Below are positions 30,033 through 30,847 of a DNA stretch of 30,847 nucleotides, piece after piece. This stretch comes from CAUSKK01 sp963533935 (GTDB lineage: Bacteria; Pseudomonadota; Gammaproteobacteria; Cardiobacteriales; Cardiobacteriaceae). The notes below the pieces were generated by a model. That model was not told where the DNA came from. It did not search any database and saw nothing but the letters and a program-made list of their open reading frames with translations. The DNA is taken from positions 1 through 30,847 of the forward strand of contig CAUSQL010000019.1 of the NCBI GenBank assembly GCA_963533935.1, given 5' to 3'. Made by a program: the position numbers and the translations under genes. Positions within the stretch are counted from its first letter, which is position 1; every line of letters starts with the position of its first letter.

Positions 30033-30847
30033 ATGAGTAGAAAGGTTGAACTGCTGGCCCCGGCCGGCTCCCTCAAAACCATGCGCTACGCCTTCGCCTA
30101 CGGCGCCGACGCGGTCTATGCCGGCGCCGCCCGCTATTCCCTGCGCATGCGCGGTAACGAATTTAACGATGACAATTTAAAAATCGCCATCGACGAGGCC
30201 CACGGCCAGGGCAAGCTGTTCTTTTTGACGGTCAATGCCATGCCGCACAACTACAAGCTGCAAACGGCGGTGCGCGACCTGACCCCAACGCTCCAGGCCG
30301 GCCCCGACGCCTGCATCATGTCCGACCCGGGCCTAATCATGCTGGTGAAGGACGCCTTCCCGGACATGCCCATTCACCTGTCCGTGCAGGCCAATAGCAT
30401 GAACTGGGCGTCGGTGAAATTCTGGCAGCGCAACGGCATCAGCCGCATCATTCTGTCCCGGGAACTGTCCCTAGACGAAATTCAGGAAATTCGCCAGCAG
30501 TGCCCGGACATTGAGCTAGAAGTTTTTGTCCACGGCGCTCTGTGCATCGCCTATTCCGGCCGCTGCCTGCTGTCCGGCTACTTCAATAACCGCGATCCGA
30601 ACCAGGGGGTGTGCAACAACGCCTGCCGCTGGAAGTACAAAACCCACGGCGCCGAGGAGAACGCCGGCGATTTCATTCCCACCCCCGACCGCATCTTCGC
30701 GCCGGATTCGCTGCAGGGGCTGACGGCGGCCGGCCTGACCGACCCCAAGGACCGCCACCCGCTGGCCGACCAGACCTATTTCCTCGAGGACGTGCAGCGG
30801 CCCGGCGAGTACATGGAAATCACCGAGGACGACCACGGCACCTACAT
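30033..30847 (+). CDS. trhP: Peptidase U32-family tRNA hydroxylation protein (partial)
   Basis: The 5' part (271 codons) is present and the gene runs off the window. It matches E. coli YegQ/TrhP almost throughout: ELLAPAGSLKTMRYAFAYGA near the start, PDACIMSDPGLIMLV, HLSVQANSMNWASVKFW, and the U32 signature EVFVHGALCIAYSGRCLLSG with GVCNNACRW; these Cys probably bind an iron-sulfur cluster. TrhP takes part in prephenate-dependent formation of 5-hydroxyuridine at position 34 of tRNAs. ATG 30033 follows a repeat cluster; no clear promoter is seen. The older label yegQ also applies. Confidence 0.95.
   Translation, partial: MSRKVELLAPAGSLKTMRYAFAYGADAVYAGAARYSLRMRGNEFNDDNLKIAIDEAHGQGKLFFLTVNAMPHNYKLQTAVRDLTPTLQAGPDACIMSDPGLIMLVKDAFPDMPIHLSVQANSMNWASVKFWQRNGISRIILSRELSLDEIQEIRQQCPDIELEVFVHGALCIAYSGRCLLSGYFNNRDPNQGVCNNACRWKYKTHGAEENAGDFIPTPDRIFAPDSLQGLTAAGLTDPKDRHPLADQTYFLEDVQRPGEYMEITEDDHGTY

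Overview
This is a stretch of ordinary chromosome from a moderately GC-rich proteobacterium, most likely a gammaproteobacterium. The support is the order hupB, lon, clpX, clpP, tig, an RF2 gene with the programmed frameshift close to the E. coli form, and E. coli-like metE, dld, anmK, prmB and yegQ/trhP proteins. A Cardiobacteriales-type host is only a guess. No rRNA, CRISPR array, prophage, transposase or plasmid gene is visible.

Layout. Positions 1-110 hold the end of metE and its terminator. Palindromic repeats follow, then divergent anmK (-) and tyrS (+). tyrS is translationally coupled to a secreted trypsin-like protease and a small membrane protein, followed by dps. At 5.8-6.1 kb lies a tRNA-Leu(UAA) whose leader is an array of hairpins resembling the tRNA's own 5' end. 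A ubiM-like hydroxylase and prmB run on the minus strand. On the plus strand come two paralogous exported proteins built from one module (one copy and three copies), then gshB, purB, a frameshifted YagU-family gene and prfB. A 1204-residue lipoprotein follows, with a Pro/Ser/Thr/Ala-rich stalk, a probable beta-propeller and a GH20-like domain lacking the catalytic Asp-Glu pair. A second lipoprotein with TPR-like repeats comes next. The minus strand from 29.7 to 21.3 kb reads dld, a DUF192 protein, tRNA-Leu(UAG), tig, clpP, clpX, lon and hup. The window ends inside yegQ/trhP (+).

The most striking non-coding signal is a family of roughly 80-bp, nearly perfect palindromes with ends close to TTTACNNAC and GTNNGTAAA. 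They sit in at least six intergenic gaps, and some arms have changed in a matched way, so pairing appears to be maintained. A second repeat type shares the outer end but has a different body, and forms composites with the first. Their function cannot be read from the window.

How the genes work together. The proteostasis block (tig, clpP, clpX, lon) combines a ribosome-bound chaperone with two ATP-dependent proteases, and terminator-like hairpins sit just before tig and clpP. tyrS, prfB, prmB and the two tRNAs serve translation. dld and the ubiquinone hydroxylase feed the respiratory chain. The secreted protease, the two modular exported proteins and the two lipoproteins make up a set of uncharacterised envelope genes.
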